Assembly (NCBI GenBank): GCA_958431225.1
Contig: OY288107.1
Span: forward strand, 1,515,501-1,579,500
Direction: 5' to 3'
From: an uncultured Alphaproteobacteria bacterium
Lineage (GTDB): Bacteria; Pseudomonadota; Alphaproteobacteria; Puniceispirillales; UBA1172
Length of the DNA: 64,000 nt
Shown: positions 9,389 through 17,465 of the stretch, one piece after another
Layout of the letters: the number at the start of each line of letters is the position of its first letter
How positions within the stretch are numbered: position 1 is the first letter of the stretch
Position numbers and translations under genes: made by a program
The notes under the pieces: generated by a model
Told to the model about the DNA's origin: nothing
Database searches by the model: none
Seen by the model: only the letters and a program-made list of their open reading frames with translations

Positions 9389-9655
9389 ATGAAATATCTT
9401 ATATTATCCGCAGTGTGTCTATGCTTCTTTGCTAGCGACGCTTTTGCACATGGTGGCGGCTTAAATTCTGAAGGATGCCATAATAATAGGAAAACAGGTG
9501 GCTACCATTGCCATCGTTCAGGTGGGTATTCTCCATCCCCAAGACCTTCCACGCCTTTGCCTAATGCGAAAAAAATCTGTGAGGAGCTTGGATTTAGAGT
9601 AGGGACGAGCAACTATGAAGAATGCGTTTTGACTATACTGAAGAACGCACAATAG
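9389..9655 (+). CDS. Small secreted YHYH-type protein
   Basis: An 88-residue exported protein. Residues 1-20 are a signal peptide (MKYLILSAVCLCFFASDAFA). The mature N-terminus is His/Cys-rich (EGCHNNRKTGGYHCHR), the signature of small YHYH-motif proteins that probably bind a metal. A Ser/Pro linker follows, then a C-terminal CEELGFRVGTSNYEECVL segment with two conserved Cys that is common in small envelope proteins. The ATG at 9389 was chosen because GGGGGA and GAGG lie just upstream and the signal peptide starts there. It lies between tRNA-Met and the toxin-antitoxin-like pair. Function is unknown. Confidence 0.7.
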   Translation: MKYLILSAVCLCFFASDAFAHGGGLNSEGCHNNRKTGGYHCHRSGGYSPSPRPSTPLPNAKKICEELGFRVGTSNYEECVLTILKNAQ

Positions 9656-9714
9656 AATGTTGTTTTTGTGTGGATGTGAGTTTGGATAAAAGTATCAATT
9701 TATTAGTTTCTGCG

Positions 9715-10194
9715 TTAAAATGTGATGTTATGTTGACGACAGAAATCATGAAAATTAAGGCATGTAATATTAAAATGTTCAGCAACATCGGGTATTTTTA
9801 CTTCTTTTTTAGACCCATTTGCACTTTTTTCATAGGTTACAATTCCATAACCATAATGTAATGCAGCGGCTATTAGCCAAGCATCGGCGGTGTTTAGAAA
9901 GTGATCCCGAGAGTTGGTGTCATCATAGGTTTCTTCTACATAATTCACAACTCTGCGATATTCTTGCTGTATTGATTCAAGATTCGTATCAATAAAGAAT
10001 CCGTTTGCTTTTTGTTGTTTCGCCCAAGAATAAAGAGCCTTATTGTTTCTATCTATTTCATTATAGACATGAATTATGCTTTTTACATTTATGGCTTGAT
10101 TTCGATTTGCTAGCAATTTCCATATACTTACGTGAATGTCTAATGGAGTGTAATGATCGTGTTGAATAAATATATTTGTATCAAGTAGAAACAT
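9715..10194 (-). CDS. DUF4411/PIN-like protein (putative toxin)
   Basis: A 159-residue protein of the DUF4411 group of PIN-like nucleases. An acidic residue sits in the first strand (FLLDTN, Asp5), further acidic residues appear in VYNEIDRN and TADAWLIAAAL, and a C-terminal VTYEKS segment follows. Family members pair with HTH-ImmA/IrrE peptidase genes, as here, where the coding regions overlap by 14 bp. PIN-fold toxins cut RNA, so this may be an RNase neutralised or controlled by the partner; that is family inference. Base composition is clearly more AT-rich than the surrounding genes, which suggests transfer. Confidence 0.8.
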   Translation of the reverse strand: MFLLDTNIFIQHDHYTPLDIHVSIWKLLANRNQAINVKSIIHVYNEIDRNNKALYSWAKQQKANGFFIDTNLESIQQEYRRVVNYVEETYDDTNSRDHFLNTADAWLIAAALHYGYGIVTYEKSANGSKKEVKIPDVAEHFNITCLNFHDFCRQHNITF

Positions 10195-11407
10195 TTCTTT
10201 TTACTCCACTCAAAAAATCGCTTACTCCTTTTATTGTTGATGGACTATTGACACCAAGTAATTGGCATGCTTCAGATAATAGAAGGTTATTTTTTTCAGT
10301 TTCACCGATGACAGATTCTACGAAATGTTTGCCGTTACGTGCAATGAGGACGTTGTAAAAATTCGGTCCACTGCCACTTTGATCACTTTCCTCTGTAAAT
10401 TGATCAGGGCTATTTGCTCTGATTCTGGATTTATACATATCTATAAGTGAGCGATATTCTTGCTCACTTTTTATAATGCCAGAATAAAAACTTTTACGTG
10501 CTACAACAAACCTACTTACCCCATAATACTCGTAAAGTCTCTCGATGTTATTTTCGGGACTGTCAGAGGTAGTCCATTTCAATTGCAGGGAATCTTCAGG
10601 GACGAGAATTTCTGAAGCCACTTCATCGCAAAGGGCTTCTATTTCGCTCTCTTTATCAATATGTTCGCCATCGTCACTATGGTTTGAAATGCCCTCTGAG
10701 CCAACCCAAATGTGTGCTAATTCATGAGCTAAGGTAAAAATTTTGGGGGCATCTTGAAGTTTTGAATTTACCCAAATTAGAGGATAATAGTCGCTTTTTA
10801 AAGCAAGCCCCTTGCTTGTTCGTGGACTTATCGATCTCGTAGCATTAGAACCAACACAACTAGTCTGTATGAGCCAGATGTTAGACTTTATTACTTTATT
10901 TTTGAACATATTCCAAAAATGGGACGGGTTGCTTCTTCCTATTTCATCTTGCGGAACGCCTAGCCGTAGATAAGTGGAAATATCCCTTGCTATATCCTTG
11001 CTATTATTATTGCGAGTGAATTTTGATTGGAATTCTCCGCTATGCACATTAAAATTAATCACCCCGAGATAATTTTCGTACCAATTCTTCTTATAAAGAA
11101 ACGATTTTACTAGCCCATTCAGGTGAAGCTCTTCGAGCGTATCTTTGTTTTTTGCCCACCCGCCTCTAAAATCCGCGACATGTGGGGGTAGCTCGGGTAT
11201 TTTGTTTAAGTATAGATAACCAAAAGGGATGTATGTTTTTTTTGCAAATTTGCGTGCGTTATTCATGGTTGGGAGTGCAGTTCCGTTCTCCCAATCCCTA
11301 ACATTACTAACATCGACCCGCAATTCTTCCGCAATTTTTTCGACAGAAAAACCGCACCGCTTTCGTGCCCATTTCAAGATTTCTGGTGTGACATAAGCTA
11401 CAGACAT
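10181..11407 (-). CDS. HTH-ImmA/IrrE-family metallopeptidase (putative antitoxin/regulator)
   Basis: A 408-residue protein with an N-terminal XRE-type helix-turn-helix (FSVEKIAEELRVDVSNVRDWE) and a central zinc-peptidase domain of the ImmA/IrrE type with the HELAH motif near residue 230 and a downstream EALCDEVASEIL helix carrying a third ligand. The C-terminal part is less conserved. Proteins of this class cleave or sense repressors and are found beside DUF4411 toxins. The ATG at 11407 has an ideal GAGGAG upstream; an upstream alternative in the same frame lacks one. It overlaps the PIN gene, so translation is probably coupled. The AT-rich composition marks it as part of the insert behind tRNA-Met. 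Confidence 0.85.
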   Translation of the reverse strand: MSVAYVTPEILKWARKRCGFSVEKIAEELRVDVSNVRDWENGTALPTMNNARKFAKKTYIPFGYLYLNKIPELPPHVADFRGGWAKNKDTLEELHLNGLVKSFLYKKNWYENYLGVINFNVHSGEFQSKFTRNNNSKDIARDISTYLRLGVPQDEIGRSNPSHFWNMFKNKVIKSNIWLIQTSCVGSNATRSISPRTSKGLALKSDYYPLIWVNSKLQDAPKIFTLAHELAHIWVGSEGISNHSDDGEHIDKESEIEALCDEVASEILVPEDSLQLKWTTSDSPENNIERLYEYYGVSRFVVARKSFYSGIIKSEQEYRSLIDMYKSRIRANSPDQFTEESDQSGSGPNFYNVLIARNGKHFVESVIGETEKNNLLLSEACQLLGVNSPSTIKGVSDFLSGVKRNVST

Positions 11408-11544
11408 AGGAAACTCCTCTATCAAGTTTCAATGTATCATAAATCATACTTGAATCTTGTAGCAAGGAAAAATTTATATTTTTGTTTTTTTGAGGCGATT
11501 GTTGCCACTCAACCAACCCCAAAATCCCCCGCAACCTCAAACCA

Positions 11545-12567
11545 CTACCCAAACTGCCGCGCCATGAAATCTAGCAGCTGTTCTGGGTGGTGGTTGAAAT
11601 ATCGATACGCGTCAAAGCGCATTCCTGTGCCGAAGTTGTTTGGATGCTCGGGGCCTATCCAGATTATTTCGTTTTTGGTTTTTGTTGCGTTGATGATTTC
11701 TTGGATGTCGTTTTGGCCGGTCTCTGGGTTGAAGGTGTATTGGTCTTTTTCTACTTGTGCGAAGAGGATTGGGACTGTTACGCTTGGGACTGATTCTGCG
11801 GCGTTGGCGAAGCCGAAGCCGTGTTTTTTTCTTTGGGTTTCTAGCACGCGGTCTACTAAATCAAGCCCTATTTTGGCGCGGATGAAGCGGTCGGTCATTT
11901 TGTAGGATAGGGTTGGCTGGTTGGCTACTAGCGCTTTGATTTGCGGGTTGGCAAAAAGTTTGGGATCTTTTTGCCATGCTAGGAAAGTGGCGTTTGCGCC
12001 CATGCATTGCGACATGAAAATGATTTTGTCATCGCCGAATTCTTTGTGTGCTAGGACGTATTTTAATGAGGCTACTACGTCCTGCCACTCGGTTACGCCT
12101 ACTCCTGCTGGTGCTTCCTTGCCTTTGGTGGTGCGCCCTAATCCGCCGTCGCTGTCGCCTTGCCCGCGGTGGTCATACATCACTACGTTATAGCCGGCGT
12201 CGTGTAGATGTTTTACCATTGGCAGGAATTCCGCCGGAACGCCGTCTAAACCTTTTTCGGAACCAAAGCGTGTTGTCGTCAGGGGATGGTTGAGAATGAT
12301 AGTCCGGTCCGATGGCACCCCCGCCGGAATTTCCCACGCACTCAGCCGTATTTGGTCGTCGGTTATAATATCAACATCGCTATATGCCATGCCGTAATCG
12401 CTTGGCGTTTTGGGATTGTCTAGCCTGCTCGGGGCTACCCGCATTTTGACGATTTGATTAGCAAGAAGCGTATCCCGCATCCCCATCGGATTCAAGAACC
12501 AAAACCCCGCGACTAACACCATAATGCTCACAATAGTGCCGAATAGATAAAGTATAATTTTCCTCAT
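11545..12567 (-). CDS. Membrane-anchored alpha/beta hydrolase with a Cys in the nucleophile position
   Basis: A 340-residue protein with one N-terminal transmembrane segment (about residues 3-23) and an alpha/beta hydrolase domain. The oxyanion segment is NHPLTTTRFG and the region around YDHRGQGDSDG resembles BAAT/DUF-type peptidases. At the nucleophile elbow, where most relatives have GxSxG, it reads SQCMG, so the nucleophile would be Cys. An Asp (VEKDQY) and a late His (GPEHPNN) complete a plausible triad. The ATG at 12567 follows GGAG with six bases between. The substrate is unknown. GC content returns to the chromosomal norm here, marking the edge of the AT-rich insert. Confidence 0.75.
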   Translation of the reverse strand: MRKIILYLFGTIVSIMVLVAGFWFLNPMGMRDTLLANQIVKMRVAPSRLDNPKTPSDYGMAYSDVDIITDDQIRLSAWEIPAGVPSDRTIILNHPLTTTRFGSEKGLDGVPAEFLPMVKHLHDAGYNVVMYDHRGQGDSDGGLGRTTKGKEAPAGVGVTEWQDVVASLKYVLAHKEFGDDKIIFMSQCMGANATFLAWQKDPKLFANPQIKALVANQPTLSYKMTDRFIRAKIGLDLVDRVLETQRKKHGFGFANAAESVPSVTVPILFAQVEKDQYTFNPETGQNDIQEIINATKTKNEIIWIGPEHPNNFGTGMRFDAYRYFNHHPEQLLDFMARQFG

Positions 12568-12594
12568 TTTCATCTCCATATTTTCAATGTAGAT

Positions 12595-13968
12595 TCATAC
12601 TAGCATAGATTGACGCCATCGCGCTAGTGTTAAGTAAAAATTTGCGCGCTTAACAGGTTTGCCTAACAGAATTACCCGCAATTTATCTGCCGGTTTACTC
12701 CCAATTTTAGAGCGCTTCAACCGCCCGAATCCGCCCGTTTTTTTCTTGTTCTTTGTCTTTTTCTTAGCATTATTTTTTGCCTTCTTTCCTTTGGGGATTG
12801 GTTTCTTTTTTGGTTTTTTGTGTTCGGGTTTGTGTGTTTTTGTTTGGGGGTGTTTTGGCTGTGTGCTTGGGGGTGCGAAGGTTATTGCTTTGCCGGTTAG
12901 GCCGGCGCGGCCGGTTCTGCCTATGCGGTGGGTGTGGGCTTCTTTGGTGTCGGCTGGGTCGAAGTTTATTACCAATCCTATACCAGCGACATCTATGCCC
13001 CGTGCTGCTACGTCGGTGGCTATTAGGGCTTGTAATTTTCCTTTTCGGAATTGATTTAGCACTTTTTGGCGGGTGTTTTGGCGCATGTCTCCGTGGAGTG
13101 CGTCGGTGGCGAAACCCTTTTTTTGCAGTGCGCGCGCTAGTGTGTCGGCGCGACGTTTTGTTCTTATGAAGACTAATAATTGTTCTTGTTCGTGTGCGCG
13201 TAAAATTTCAATTAATGTGGCGCGTTTTTCGCTTTCTTCTATTTTTAATACTTGTTGTTGTATCTGTGCGCCGCTGTTTTTGGTTTCTGGTGCTTTGATT
13301 TCTATGGGGTTTTTCAAAAATTGTTTGGTTAATTTTTGTATCTGCGGGGGCATTGTTGCTGAAAATAGCATAGTCTGTCTTGGGCTAGGTAGGGCTTGGG
13401 CTATGCGTTTCATGGCTGGGTAGAATCCTAGGTCTAACATATGGTCTGCCTCATCCAATATGAAATGTGTTATGCGGTCAAATTGCATGATTTTGCGTTC
13501 TACCAAATCTTCTAATCGCCCCGGGGTTGCTACTACAATATCTATACCTCTTTTTAGGTCACGAATCTGCGGGTCATAACGTGCGCCGCCGAAAATTGCT
13601 GTATGTCTTATATTTAAGTCCATGGCTAGTTGTCTTAGATTTTCGCGTATCTGCATGGCTAGCTCGCGGGTGGGGGCTAGGATTAATGCGGTGGGGGATT
13701 CTCCCGCGCGGGTTGGTTTGGCTTTTAATAAATGCTCTAATAATGGTAATAGGAAGGCGGCGGTTTTGCCGGTTCCTGTTTGGGCTAGCCCTACTAAATC
13801 GCGTCCTGCTAACAGGGGCGGGATGGCTAGGTTTTGTATCGGTGTTGGCGTGGTGAATTCTAGGCGCGCTAATGCCTCTAACAGATGGGCATCCAAGCCG
13901 AATTTACCAAAATCGCCGCCGTCCGCACCGCCCGCGCCGTCATCATTTGGGGGGGGCGGTTGGTTCAT
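12595..13968 (-). CDS. DEAD-box ATP-dependent RNA helicase (RhlE-like)
   Basis: A 457-residue DEAD-box helicase. Motifs in order: Q-motif (FTTPTPIQNLAIP), motif I AQTGTGKT, motif Ia PTRELA, TPGR, DEAD in ILDEADHMLDLGF, motif III SAT, then the second RecA domain with ARGID and HRIGRTGRAG. The C-terminal 80 or so residues form a very Lys-rich, low-complexity tail (KKPKKKPIPKGKK and similar), probably an RNA-binding extension. The start ATG overlaps the stop of the ABM gene (ATGA), indicating coupled translation. The likely role is RNA remodelling in ribosome assembly or mRNA decay, often induced in the cold. Confidence 0.92.
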   Translation of the reverse strand: MNQPPPPNDDGAGGADGGDFGKFGLDAHLLEALARLEFTTPTPIQNLAIPPLLAGRDLVGLAQTGTGKTAAFLLPLLEHLLKAKPTRAGESPTALILAPTRELAMQIRENLRQLAMDLNIRHTAIFGGARYDPQIRDLKRGIDIVVATPGRLEDLVERKIMQFDRITHFILDEADHMLDLGFYPAMKRIAQALPSPRQTMLFSATMPPQIQKLTKQFLKNPIEIKAPETKNSGAQIQQQVLKIEESEKRATLIEILRAHEQEQLLVFIRTKRRADTLARALQKKGFATDALHGDMRQNTRQKVLNQFRKGKLQALIATDVAARGIDVAGIGLVINFDPADTKEAHTHRIGRTGRAGLTGKAITFAPPSTQPKHPQTKTHKPEHKKPKKKPIPKGKKAKNNAKKKTKNKKKTGGFGRLKRSKIGSKPADKLRVILLGKPVKRANFYLTLARWRQSMLV

Positions 13969-14306
13969 GCCTCATGCGCCGTGCGGCTATCTTGCGGTGC
14001 TTGTGCGCGGTCATTCAATGTGTAATCGCGTAGCACTTGGCAGACGCAGATGCGGTAATCGGTGAACAGATTTTCGCGTCCTTGTGCTTGGGCTTGGCGG
14101 TGTTCCACCACATTGCGCCACCGCGCCACCGCCGCTTCGTCTTCAAAATATGACACGGACAGATATTTTTCGGGGTTGGTCATGCTCTGGAATCGCTCAA
14201 CGCTGATAAAGCCCTCCACCCCTTCCGCAAGCGGGCGCATCGCCGCCGCTATATCCATATAGTCATCCATATTTTTGGGAAAAACTTCAAAGATAACGGC
14301 AATCAT
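13965..14306 (-). CDS. Antibiotic biosynthesis monooxygenase (ABM)-domain protein
   Basis: A 113-residue single-domain ABM ferredoxin-like protein. Features are MIAVIFEVFP at the start, EGVEGFISVERFQS, and VSYFEDEAAVARWRN, the typical fold core of small heme- or cofactor-free monooxygenases and stress proteins. AAGGAG lies four bases before the ATG at 14306, so this start was preferred over the upstream in-frame ATG. It overlaps the helicase start by four bases and forms an operon with it. The natural substrate is not known. Confidence 0.85.
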   Translation of the reverse strand: MIAVIFEVFPKNMDDYMDIAAAMRPLAEGVEGFISVERFQSMTNPEKYLSVSYFEDEAAVARWRNVVEHRQAQAQGRENLFTDYRICVCQVLRDYTLNDRAQAPQDSRTAHEA

Positions 14307-14361
14307 TTCGCGCTCCTTTTGCATCGCATTGCTGGCTGACCTTGCGTCATTTTGTCACTAA

Positions 14362-14380
14362 TGTAAAGTGCCTCTTTACA
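14362..14380. promoter_or_regulatory. Perfect inverted repeat between ABM and bioY genes
   Basis: TGTAAAG and CTTTACA form perfect 7-bp arms around a 5-bp spacer in the 141-bp divergent region between the ABM gene (start 14306) and bioY (start 14448). The position and size suit a dimeric repressor. It does not match the TTATAGATAA-type BioR box that I would expect for biotin control in alphaproteobacteria, and its arm spacing is far shorter than a BirA operator, so the regulator is unknown. Confidence 0.45.
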
Positions 14381-14447
14381 ATCGCGCGCACACCGATTAA
14401 ATTCTAGGGTGTATTTCAACCATTCTCCTATTGAAAGGGGTAAAATT

Positions 14448-15047
14448 ATGACTGCATCGGCTTCTTTTTTTCCAACTTTATCGGGGCATATTCTGCCTAG
14501 ATTATTTGCGGGGCATCCGATTACGCGCCAAGTGTTTTTGGTTTTGGCGGGTAGTGCGTTTATTGCGTTGCTGGCGCAATTTGTGATTCCTCTGCCATAC
14601 ACTCCGGTGCCGATTACTGGGCAGACTTTGGCGGTATTGCTGGTCGGCATGGCGCTGGGTCCGCGTCTTGGGGCATTGGCGGCGGTGGCTTATTGTATTG
14701 AAGGAATTTGGCTACCTGTTTTTGCCGGAGGAGCGACATGGGCGCATCCGGGGACGCTTTTCACCGGCGGCTATTTGATTGGCTTTATTGGCGGTGCGTA
14801 TGTTGCTGGCTGGCTGGCGGAGCGCGGCTGGGACCGCACTATATTGACGACTGCGCTGGCGATGCTGATTGGTAATGTGGTGATTTATATTCCGGGGCTG
14901 TTGTGGCTTGGGTTTATGCTGTCGCCGGCACCGGTGGGCGAGGTGCTTTACAAGGGCGCGGTGCTATTTTTGGTGGGCGATGCGTTCAAAATAATGCTGG
15001 CGATGCTGCTATTCCCGAGCCTGTGGCGCCTCATCAATCGCTCCTGA
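14448..15047 (+). CDS. bioY: Biotin transporter S component BioY
   Basis: A 199-residue membrane protein of the BioY family, the substrate-capture component of ECF-type biotin uptake. Family features are PLPYTPVPITGQTLAVLLVG, GPRLGALAAVAYC, GLPVFAGG-like text (GIWLPVFAGGATW), and GYLIGFIGGAYVAGW. About six transmembrane helices are visible. No ECF energising genes lie nearby; BioY can work alone or use distant components. The ATG at 14448 follows AAAGGGG. Its stop lies ten bases before the ugd start, so the next genes may be cotranscribed. Confidence 0.92.
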   Translation: MTASASFFPTLSGHILPRLFAGHPITRQVFLVLAGSAFIALLAQFVIPLPYTPVPITGQTLAVLLVGMALGPRLGALAAVAYCIEGIWLPVFAGGATWAHPGTLFTGGYLIGFIGGAYVAGWLAERGWDRTILTTALAMLIGNVVIYIPGLLWLGFMLSPAPVGEVLYKGAVLFLVGDAFKIMLAMLLFPSLWRLINRS

Positions 15048-15057
15048 TTAACCGCTG

Positions 15058-16389
15058 ATGCGTATCACGATTATTGGAACGGGTTATGTGGGTTTAGTTT
15101 CCGGGGCGTGTTTTTCGGAATTCGGCTTTCAGGTTATTTGCGTTGATCATGATGGCGACAAAATTGCTGGGCTAAACGGCGGCACTATACCGATTTATGA
15201 AAGCGGTTTAGATGATGTGGTGGCGCGCAATTTGGCATCGGGGCGCTTGCATTTTCAGACGGATATTGCCGGTGCGGTAGCGGGTGCGGATGCGGTTTTT
15301 ATTGCGGTTGGCACGCCTGAACGTCGCGGTGATGGCGATGCGGATTTGAGTTATGTGCATCAAGCTGCGCGCGAAATTGCCCCGCATTTAGAGGGCTATA
15401 CGCTGGTGGCGGTGAAATCCACGGTTCCTGTCGGCACGGGCGGGGAGGTGGCAGAAATTATCCGCAACCTTAACCCCCAAGCCGATTTTGATATCGCTTC
15501 AAATCCTGAATTTTTGCGTGAAGGTTCTGCGGTTGAGGATTTTATGCGCCCTGACCGCGTGGTGGTGGGGGTGGAAAACAGCCGCGCGCGTGAGGTGATG
15601 CAGCGGCTTTATCGTCCGTTGCTTCAACTGGAAACGCCGATTCTTTTCACCAATTTGGAAACTTCGGAACTCATTAAATACGGCGCGAATACGTTTTTGG
15701 CGACCAAGATTTCCTTCATCAATCAACTCGCCGATTTATGCGAGAAAGTCGGCGCCGATGTGCATGATGTTGCCAAGGGCATGGGGTTGGATAGTCGCAT
15801 TGGTGCGGAATTTCTGCATGCGGGTCCGGGTTTTGGCGGTTCGTGCTTTCCTAAAGATACGCAAGCATTGGTGCGGATGGCGGCGGGGCATGATATTTCC
15901 ATGAGCATCGTTGAAAATGTTGTGGCGTATAATGATGCGCGCAAAAAATCTATGGCGGGACGGATTATTGATGCGGCGGGGGGGGATGTTGCGGGTAAGG
16001 TGGTTGCTGTTTTGGGCTTGGCATTTAAGGCAGAAACCGATGATATGCGCGACAGCCCGGCGCTTGATATCATTCCGGCATTGTTAGAATCTGGGGCGCG
16101 GATTAAGGCGTATGACCCGGCGGCGATGGGGCGGGGTGCCGATTTTCTGCCCCCTGAGGTAGCCTATTGCCCCCAAGCCCAAGATGCGCTTATTGATGCC
16201 GATATTGTCGTGGTTATCACCGAATGGAATGAGTTTCGCGCGCTGTCGCCGCAGCTTCTAGCGGAGGTCATGGCGGGGGATGTCTTGGTGGATTTGCGAA
16301 ACATTTTTGACCCCGAGGCGGTGAGGAAAGCGGGGTTGAAATTGGTGAATATCGGGCGTATGACTGGTGATAAAGGGGAGGGAAACTAA
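15058..16389 (+). CDS. ugd: UDP-glucose 6-dehydrogenase
   Basis: A 443-residue UDP-glucose/GDP-mannose dehydrogenase-family enzyme oxidising UDP-glucose to UDP-glucuronate for surface polysaccharides. The N-terminal Rossmann motif is IGTGYVGLVSGACF. The catalytic Cys lies in GPGFGGSCFPKD, the central helix includes NPEFLREGSAVEDF, and the C-terminal UDP-binding domain carries GLAFKAETDDMRDSPA. Full length and intact. It overlaps the gmhA start by one base (TAATG), indicating a two-gene unit for cell-envelope sugar supply. Confidence 0.95.
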   Translation: MRITIIGTGYVGLVSGACFSEFGFQVICVDHDGDKIAGLNGGTIPIYESGLDDVVARNLASGRLHFQTDIAGAVAGADAVFIAVGTPERRGDGDADLSYVHQAAREIAPHLEGYTLVAVKSTVPVGTGGEVAEIIRNLNPQADFDIASNPEFLREGSAVEDFMRPDRVVVGVENSRAREVMQRLYRPLLQLETPILFTNLETSELIKYGANTFLATKISFINQLADLCEKVGADVHDVAKGMGLDSRIGAEFLHAGPGFGGSCFPKDTQALVRMAAGHDISMSIVENVVAYNDARKKSMAGRIIDAAGGDVAGKVVAVLGLAFKAETDDMRDSPALDIIPALLESGARIKAYDPAAMGRGADFLPPEVAYCPQAQDALIDADIVVVITEWNEFRALSPQLLAEVMAGDVLVDLRNIFDPEAVRKAGLKLVNIGRMTGDKGEGN

Positions 16390-16964
16390 TGCGTTCATCC
16401 ATCCACGCACACTTAACCGCCGCCGCTGGCATTATGGAAGCAACCGCAGAGGCTTGCGTTGCGCCTGCTGAAGATGCGGCAAGGGCGATTGCGGAATCGC
16501 TCAAAAATGGCGGTAAGTTGCTGCTGTGCGGCAATGGCGGCTCGGCGGCGGACGCGCAACATTTAGCCGCCGAATTTGTAGCAACCCTAGACCATAACAA
16601 CCCCCGCCAAGCCCTCGCCGCCATCGCGCTCACCACCGATACATCGTTCCTGACGGCGTATGCGAATGATTTCGGCTTTGAGGGGGTGTTTGAACGCCAA
16701 ATTGAAGCCCTCGGGAAAAAGGGCGATGTGCTGATTGGGCTTTCCACGAGTGGCAATTCAGCAAATGTGGTGCGGGGGATGGAAGCCGCGCGCAAACAGG
16801 GCATCACCACCATCGCTATGACCGGCGGCAAGGGCGGGAAATTGGCGGGGTGCGCGGATATCACCATCGCCGTGCCGAGCCAATCCACCGCGCATATCCA
16901 AGAATGTCATATTGCTTTGGGGCATGCGATTACGGCACTGGTAGAAAATTTGATGGCTTCGTGA
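16389..16964 (+). CDS. gmhA: Phosphoheptose (sedoheptulose 7-phosphate) isomerase
   Basis: A 191-residue single SIS-domain protein of the GmhA/DiaA type. Diagnostic segments are LLCGNGGSAADAQHLAAEFV, LTTDTSFLTAYAND, GLSTSGNSANVV, and QECHIALGHAIT with the metal/catalytic His and Gln residues of GmhA. It converts sedoheptulose 7-phosphate to a heptose 7-phosphate, the first step of heptose supply for lipopolysaccharide. Linkage to ugd supports an envelope role over a DiaA role in replication. Confidence 0.92.
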   Translation: MRSSIHAHLTAAAGIMEATAEACVAPAEDAARAIAESLKNGGKLLLCGNGGSAADAQHLAAEFVATLDHNNPRQALAAIALTTDTSFLTAYANDFGFEGVFERQIEALGKKGDVLIGLSTSGNSANVVRGMEAARKQGITTIAMTGGKGGKLAGCADITIAVPSQSTAHIQECHIALGHAITALVENLMAS

Positions 16965-17016
16965 TGGACAGACAATTTCCGGTCCATTTGATTTGATGGA
17001 GTGGAAAAATTAGGAA

Positions 17017-17382
17017 TTAGTGGCGGTCTATTCTGTTTCTTCTTGTGTAGAATGCGTTTCCGGGCACCATGCTCCATTTTGGATTAGTATAAAGACATTC
17101 TGGTTGGTATTTCTTTTTATTGTTATCTTTTGGGCGATATCCGAGTGCTATTGCAATTGTGATGATTCCAGATACTGTTGCTATTATGAATAGTCCGTTT
17201 TGGGCATATTTTGTGTCTGCAAAAAGAAAGATTGCGGCAAAGAGGAATATGATTGTCATGATTGCGGGTTGTATGATGTGTTTCCACATAGGTGTGGTAT
17301 CTTGTTGAACTTCACTTTCCAGATTAGGATCGGTTTGTTCAACAATTTTTTCATTTTTTGTTTGCGTTTTTTGGGTTGCCAT
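17017..17382 (-). CDS. Small two-helix membrane protein, divergent relative of the gene at 17466
   Basis: A 121-residue protein with a charged, Gln/Lys-rich N-terminus, then two hydrophobic segments (about residues 40-58 and 65-82), ending ALGYRP and a basic tail (RRNRIDRH). It belongs to no family I recognise. The protein encoded divergently from 17466 shares its start context (GGAGT-TAAAATGGCAA), Lys-rich N-terminus, a (K/Q)PAI segment before the first helix and an ALG-RP end to the second, so the two are probably related. The ATG at 17382 was preferred because GGAG lies six bases upstream. Composition is AT-rich. Confidence 0.6.
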   Translation of the reverse strand: MATQKTQTKNEKIVEQTDPNLESEVQQDTTPMWKHIIQPAIMTIIFLFAAIFLFADTKYAQNGLFIIATVSGIITIAIALGYRPKDNNKKKYQPECLYTNPKWSMVPGNAFYTRRNRIDRH

Positions 17383-17397
17383 TTTATACTCCGTCAT

Positions 17398-17448
17398 GCG
17401 GTTGAAATTAACCGCTGGTGTAAAGAGAGGATTGGCTTCTCTGCCAGC
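17398..17448. promoter_or_regulatory. Adjacent hairpins in a divergent promoter
   Basis: GCGGTT (17398-17403) pairs with AACCGC (17410-17415). Immediately next, GCTGG (17414-17418) and AGAGA (17424-17428) pair with TCTCT (17438-17442) and CCAGC (17444-17448). The 83-bp space between the two divergent genes is therefore almost wholly palindromic, flanked by mirrored ribosome-binding sites. It could be an operator shared by both genes or a structured leader. Confidence 0.4.
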
Positions 17449-17465
17449 GACCTATGGAGTCTAAA

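Noticed and set aside
12700..13000. T-rich, G-poor stretches as a transferred segment
   Set aside because: They are the complement of the Lys-rich tail codons of the DEAD-box helicase.
16964..17016. Promoter or RNA gene after gmhA
   Set aside because: Only a short gap without clear hairpin, T-run or promoter elements.
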